From: Deltaproteobacteria bacterium
Lineage (GTDB): Bacteria > Campylobacterota_A > Desulfurellia > JAGGSF01
NCBI GenBank assembly: GCA_021159235.1
Contig: JAGGSF010000114.1
Coordinates: forward strand, 1-9,374
Length of the DNA stretch: 9,374 bases
Direction of reading: 5' to 3'
In this document: one piece after another, positions 6,261 through 9,374 of the stretch
Position numbering within the stretch: position 1 is the first letter of the stretch
How the letters are laid out: each line of letters begins with the position of its first letter
Notes under the pieces: model-generated
What the model was told of the DNA's origin: nothing
Databases searched by the model: none
What the model saw: the letters and a program-made list of their open reading frames with translations, nothing else
Program-made: the position numbers and the translations under genes

Positions 6261-7547
6261 ATGTGGAGTTCTGCAATTGAAAGTGTAAGGCCAACTAAAA
6301 GAAAGATCCATATGGAGTTGCCTCTTGAGGAAGCTGCGAAAAGGCGTGATAAATATATAGACCGCTTGAGGAAGAATGTAACAATAAAGGGTTTTAGAAA
6401 AGGGAAAGCTCCAAAGAGTTTAATATTGCAGCAATATGGGGAGGAGGTAAGACGGGACACGACGAGAGAACTTCTGGAAAGTGGTTATCAGGCAGCAATT
6501 GACAGGTATAAATTGGAACCGGTATCTGAACCTGTGTTTACCGATGTGAAGTATGAAGAGAGTATTCCATTTTCTTTCAATATCATAGTGGATGTAAAAC
6601 CGGAGTTTGAATTGAAGGAATACAAGGGAATAGAAATAGAAAAAAGAAAGGTAGAAGTTACAGATGAAGATGTAGAAAAAGCGATCTTTGCTCTTCAGAA
6701 TGTCTTTGCCGAACTGGAGGATATAAAACAGAGAGGGGTTAAGAATGGTGATGTAGTAATAATAGATGTGGAAGCGAGAGAAGGAGAAAAAAAGATAGAT
6801 AGTATAAGTGCAGATAATGTTTATTTAGAATTAGGTAAAGGAAATCTTAGAATTGAGGGAATGGAAAAAGAAATTGCTGGCATGAAGGTAGGAGAGAAAA
6901 AGTCTTTTGAAAAACAATTTCCGCCGGATTATTCCGATGGAACATTGAGGAATAAAAAGGTTACATTCATCATAAGCCTTAAGGCTGCAAGAGAAAAACA
7001 TCTTCCCCCTTTAAATGATGACTTTGCAAAAAAGGTAGATAAGAACCTCAATACAGTTGAAGATTTGAGGAAAAGACTCAGGGAAGAAATACGGCAAACA
7101 AAAGAGAAACAAGAAGAGGAAAGACAAAAAGATGAAATGGTGGAAAAGTTACTCAGACAGTATGATTTTGATCTTCCTGAGAGTTTGGTGACACAGGAAA
7201 CAAGTGCAATGATTATGGACTATTTACGAAACCTGCATTACAGGGGGGTTGACATCAGGCAGGAGAAGTATAAGCATTCTAAATTGAGGGAAAGATTTGA
7301 ACCGGAGGCAAGGAAGAGGGTGAAAACAACGTTTATTCTCCTTAAAATAGCAGATAAAGAAAAGATAAGTGTGGATGAGAAAGAGTTAAGGGAATTTATA
7401 GCCAAAGATGCGCAGATGAAAGGACTTTCCGCTGATGAGCTTTACGAAAGGTATGCAAAAGAGAATGTTCTGCCCCTGGTTAAAATGGATGCATTAAGTG
7501 AAAAAGTGGTGGATTTTCTCTACAAAAATGCAATATTTAAGGAGTGA
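6261..7547 (+). CDS. tig: Trigger factor (ribosome-associated chaperone, peptidyl-prolyl isomerase)
   Basis: Trigger factor binds ribosomal protein L23 at the exit tunnel, shields nascent chains and has FKBP-type prolyl isomerase activity. The 428-residue length is normal. The N-terminal ribosome-binding domain carries the signature GFRKGKAP at 44-51. The FKBP-like domain spans about 155-245 ([14 protein letters not shown], then [22 protein letters not shown]). The C-terminal helical arms cover about 250-428 and are rich in Lys, Glu and Arg, as expected of the charged chaperone cradle. Start 6261 has AAGGAG 7 nt upstream. The gene leads the tig-clpP-clpX cluster, a conserved bacterial order linking co-translational folding with proteolysis. 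The stop is 2 nt before the clpP ATG. No oddity is seen. Confidence 0.97.
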   Translation: MWSSAIESVRPTKRKIHMELPLEEAAKRRDKYIDRLRKNVTIKGFRKGKAPKSLILQQYGEEVRRDTTRELLESGYQAAIDRYKLEPVSEPVFTDVKYEESIPFSFNIIVDVKPEFELKEYKGIEIEKRKVEVTDEDVEKAIFALQNVFAELEDIKQRGVKNGDVVIIDVEAREGEKKIDSISADNVYLELGKGNLRIEGMEKEIAGMKVGEKKSFEKQFPPDYSDGTLRNKKVTFIISLKAAREKHLPPLNDDFAKKVDKNLNTVEDLRKRLREEIRQTKEKQEEERQKDEMVEKLLRQYDFDLPESLVTQETSAMIMDYLRNLHYRGVDIRQEKYKHSKLRERFEPEARKRVKTTFILLKIADKEKISVDEKELREFIAKDAQMKGLSADELYERYAKENVLPLVKMDALSEKVVDFLYKNAIFKE

Positions 7548-7549
7548 TA

Positions 7550-8143
7550 ATGGAGTTAGTGCCTATCGTTATTGAGAGAACACCGCGCGGAGAGAGAGCT
7601 TACGATATATATTCCAGACTTCTTAAGGAGAGAATTGTTATTATAGGAAGCACTATAGATGATGGGGTAGCGAGTTCTGTCATCAGTCAGTTGCTTTTTT
7701 TGGAAGCTGAGAATCCCGACAAGGATATCTATATGTATATCAATAGTCCAGGAGGTATTATCACTTCGGGTCTTGCCATATACGACACAATGCAGTATAT
7801 AAGACCGGATATTACTACCATATGCATGGGACAAGCGGCATCCATGGCTACTATTTTGCTGGCGGCAGGGAAGAAGGGGAAGCGTTATGCGTTACCACAT
7901 TCAAGAATAATGATTCATCAACCTGCAGGGGGAATCCAGGGCAAAGCCACAGAAATTGAGGTTCATGCGCGGGAGATACTTAAGTTAAGAAAAGATTTGA
8001 ATAAGATTCTTGCTTTTCATACTGGTAAAAGGATATCCACCATTGAAGAGGATACGGAGAGGGATTACTTTATGAGTCCGGAGGAAGCATTAGAGTATGG
8101 TATAATCGATGAAATATTAATTAAAAGAGGGGAAAAAGAATGA
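7550..8143 (+). CDS. clpP: ATP-dependent Clp protease proteolytic subunit ClpP
   Basis: ClpP is the serine peptidase that forms the double-heptamer chamber fed by ClpX or similar unfoldases. The 197-residue length is normal. The catalytic triad is complete: Ser98 in GQAASMA, His123 in MIHQP and Asp172 in TERDYFM. The N-terminus [20 protein letters not shown] is typical, with little or no propeptide, and the handle motif INSPGG is at 65-70. I chose ATG 7550 because AAGGAG at 7539-7544 sits 5 nt upstream; an in-frame GTG at 7544 would overlap that site. The ribosome site lies inside the end of tig, and the stop overlaps the clpX start as ATGA, so ClpP and ClpX synthesis are probably coupled. 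The stretch [13 protein letters not shown] departs mildly from the usual family wording but keeps the core IDD. Confidence 0.97.
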   Translation: MELVPIVIERTPRGERAYDIYSRLLKERIVIIGSTIDDGVASSVISQLLFLEAENPDKDIYMYINSPGGIITSGLAIYDTMQYIRPDITTICMGQAASMATILLAAGKKGKRYALPHSRIMIHQPAGGIQGKATEIEVHAREILKLRKDLNKILAFHTGKRISTIEEDTERDYFMSPEEALEYGIIDEILIKRGEKE

Positions 8144-9374
8144 AGGGTGTGAATAATGAGTTGAGGTGTTCATTTTGTGGTAGAACACAAAGTGAAGTAA
8201 AGAAACTTATTGTCGGTCCTGGTGTTTATATATGTGATGAGTGCGTGGCATTATGTAATAGTATATTAGCGGAAGATGAAGTAAAAAATAAGAGAAAGGG
8301 AGAGAAGAAACTCCCTACTCCAGAGGAGATTAAAAAACGGTTAGATGAATATGTAATTTCTCAGGAAGAAGCGAAAAAGATACTTTCTGTTGCTATTTAT
8401 AATCACTACAAGAGAATTAACCATCGACGCAGCATGTTACCTCAACTGAAAAGTGTAGAGTTAGATAAGAGTAATATCTTATTAATCGGACCTACAGGAG
8501 TGGGTAAAACATTGTTGGCAAAGACAATAGCCAAGATACTCGATGTTCCATTTGCTATTGCTGACGCTACATCTCTTACAGAGGCGGGGTATGTGGGAGA
8601 AGATGTGGAAAATATACTGGTAAGACTACTGCAGGTAGCAAATTACAATGTATCTTTGGCGGAGAGAGGTATTATTTATATTGATGAAATAGATAAGATC
8701 GCCAGAAAATCTGAAAATGTTTCTATAACCAGAGATGTTTCAGGGGAAGGTGTGCAGCAGGCATTATTAAAGATTATCGAAGGCTCTATAGTTAATGTTC
8801 CTCCATACGGTGGAAGGAAACATCCTCAGCAAGAGTTTATTCAAATAAATACAGAAAATATATTGTTTATATGTGGTGGAGCATTCTGTGGTTTAGAAGA
8901 TATCATAAAAAAGAGATTGGGACAATCAAGTATAGGGTTTAAGGAACCTGTTAAATCTCAGATAAATGAAGATTCAGGAAAAATACTGAGAGAATTGACA
9001 ACGGAAGATCTTTTGGCTTATGGGCTTATACCTGAACTTGTTGGCAGGTTGCATGTTGTAGCTGTTCTTGATGAGTTGAGTGAAGATGATTTAGTGACAA
9101 TTCTTACCAAGCCCAAAAATGCATTACTAAAACAATTTGCTGAGTTGTTTGAGATGGATGGAGTATCTCTGGTTTTCACGGATGATGCTGTTAGAAAGAT
9201 AGCACGATGTGCTGTTGAGAGGAAGGTGGGGGCGAGAGGTCTTCGTAGTATTGTGGAGGATGTATTGATGGATATAATGTACAGTGTTCCCTCTGAAAAG
9301 GATATCACCAAATGTATTATAAATGGTGATTGTATTGAAAAAAAGGCCAAACCATTACTTGTAAGAACAACATC
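8140..9374 (+). CDS. clpX: ClpX, ATP-dependent unfoldase subunit of the ClpXP protease (C-terminal end cut)
   Basis: ClpX is a hexameric AAA+ unfoldase that recognises tagged substrates and threads them into ClpP. 411 codons are visible, so only a few C-terminal residues are likely missing. The N-terminal zinc domain has Cys10, Cys13, Cys32 and Cys35. The AAA+ module shows Walker A GPTGVGKT at 117-124, the pore loop GYVG at 150-153, Walker B IIYIDEID at 178-185 and the RKH loop at 226-228. It also has ILFICGGAF at 241-249, the ClpP-docking IGF at 265-267, the arginine region GLIPELVGR with Arg303 and sensor 2 GARGLRS at 364-370. The usual GRLPVV reads GRLHVV at 302-307. The ATG overlaps the clpP stop, with GAGG at 8127-8130 upstream. 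The gene runs off the window. Confidence 0.97.
   Translation, partial: MKGVNNELRCSFCGRTQSEVKKLIVGPGVYICDECVALCNSILAEDEVKNKRKGEKKLPTPEEIKKRLDEYVISQEEAKKILSVAIYNHYKRINHRRSMLPQLKSVELDKSNILLIGPTGVGKTLLAKTIAKILDVPFAIADATSLTEAGYVGEDVENILVRLLQVANYNVSLAERGIIYIDEIDKIARKSENVSITRDVSGEGVQQALLKIIEGSIVNVPPYGGRKHPQQEFIQINTENILFICGGAFCGLEDIIKKRLGQSSIGFKEPVKSQINEDSGKILRELTTEDLLAYGLIPELVGRLHVVAVLDELSEDDLVTILTKPKNALLKQFAELFEMDGVSLVFTDDAVRKIARCAVERKVGARGLRSIVEDVLMDIMYSVPSEKDITKCIINGDCIEKKAKPLLVRTT

Noticed and set aside
5865-6311. Open frame of 148 codons on the minus strand
   Set aside because: It is antisense to the end of purH and the start of tig, crosses the tig promoter, has no ribosome site and shows no recognisable family.

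Overview
The window holds two divergent blocks of bacterial chromosomal genes that meet at a strand switch near 4636-4709. Coding density is very high and there is no RNA gene, CRISPR array or recognisable complete insertion sequence. The DNA is AT-rich. Arginine is mostly AGA/AGG and isoleucine is often ATA, a habit common in low-GC and thermophilic bacteria. Type IV pilus genes together with tig-clpP-clpX and purH indicate a bacterium, probably a diderm, but I cannot place it more precisely.

Left block (minus strand, read right to left): tsaE (t6A tRNA modification ATPase), aroE (shikimate dehydrogenase), pilB (pilus extension ATPase), pilT (retraction ATPase) and pilC (inner-membrane platform protein, cut by the window edge). 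The junctions are extremely tight. tsaE/aroE and aroE/pilB share ATGA stop-start overlaps, the ancestral pilB/pilT junction was also ATGA, and pilT/pilC abut as TAG-ATG. This looks like one translationally coupled operon driven from a promoter just upstream of tsaE.

Right block (plus strand): purH (last two steps of IMP synthesis), then tig (trigger factor), clpP (protease subunit) and clpX (unfoldase, lacking only its extreme C-terminus). tig, clpP and clpX form a protein folding and degradation unit. A promoter overlaps the purH stop codon, and clpP/clpX overlap as ATGA.

The most interesting signal is near the 3' end of pilB. The reading frame stops at 1689, but a perfectly PilB-like C-terminus continues in another frame to 1595, where it ends on the ATGA start of pilT. 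Between the two lies an extra 43 nt flanked by a 7-nt direct repeat (GTAATTC on the coding strand), enclosing an imperfect hairpin. Removing exactly 43 nt restores the canonical PilB C-terminus and its normal spacing. The options are a recent tiny insertion that breaks the gene, an assembly error, or a translational bypass (ribosome hopping) element with matched AAT take-off and landing codons. The sequence alone cannot decide among them.

The second notable point is the 74-bp divergent intergenic region. There the near-palindromic heptamer TTGTCAA/TTGACAA appears to serve as the -35 box for both directions, and tsaE seems to be transcribed with almost no leader.
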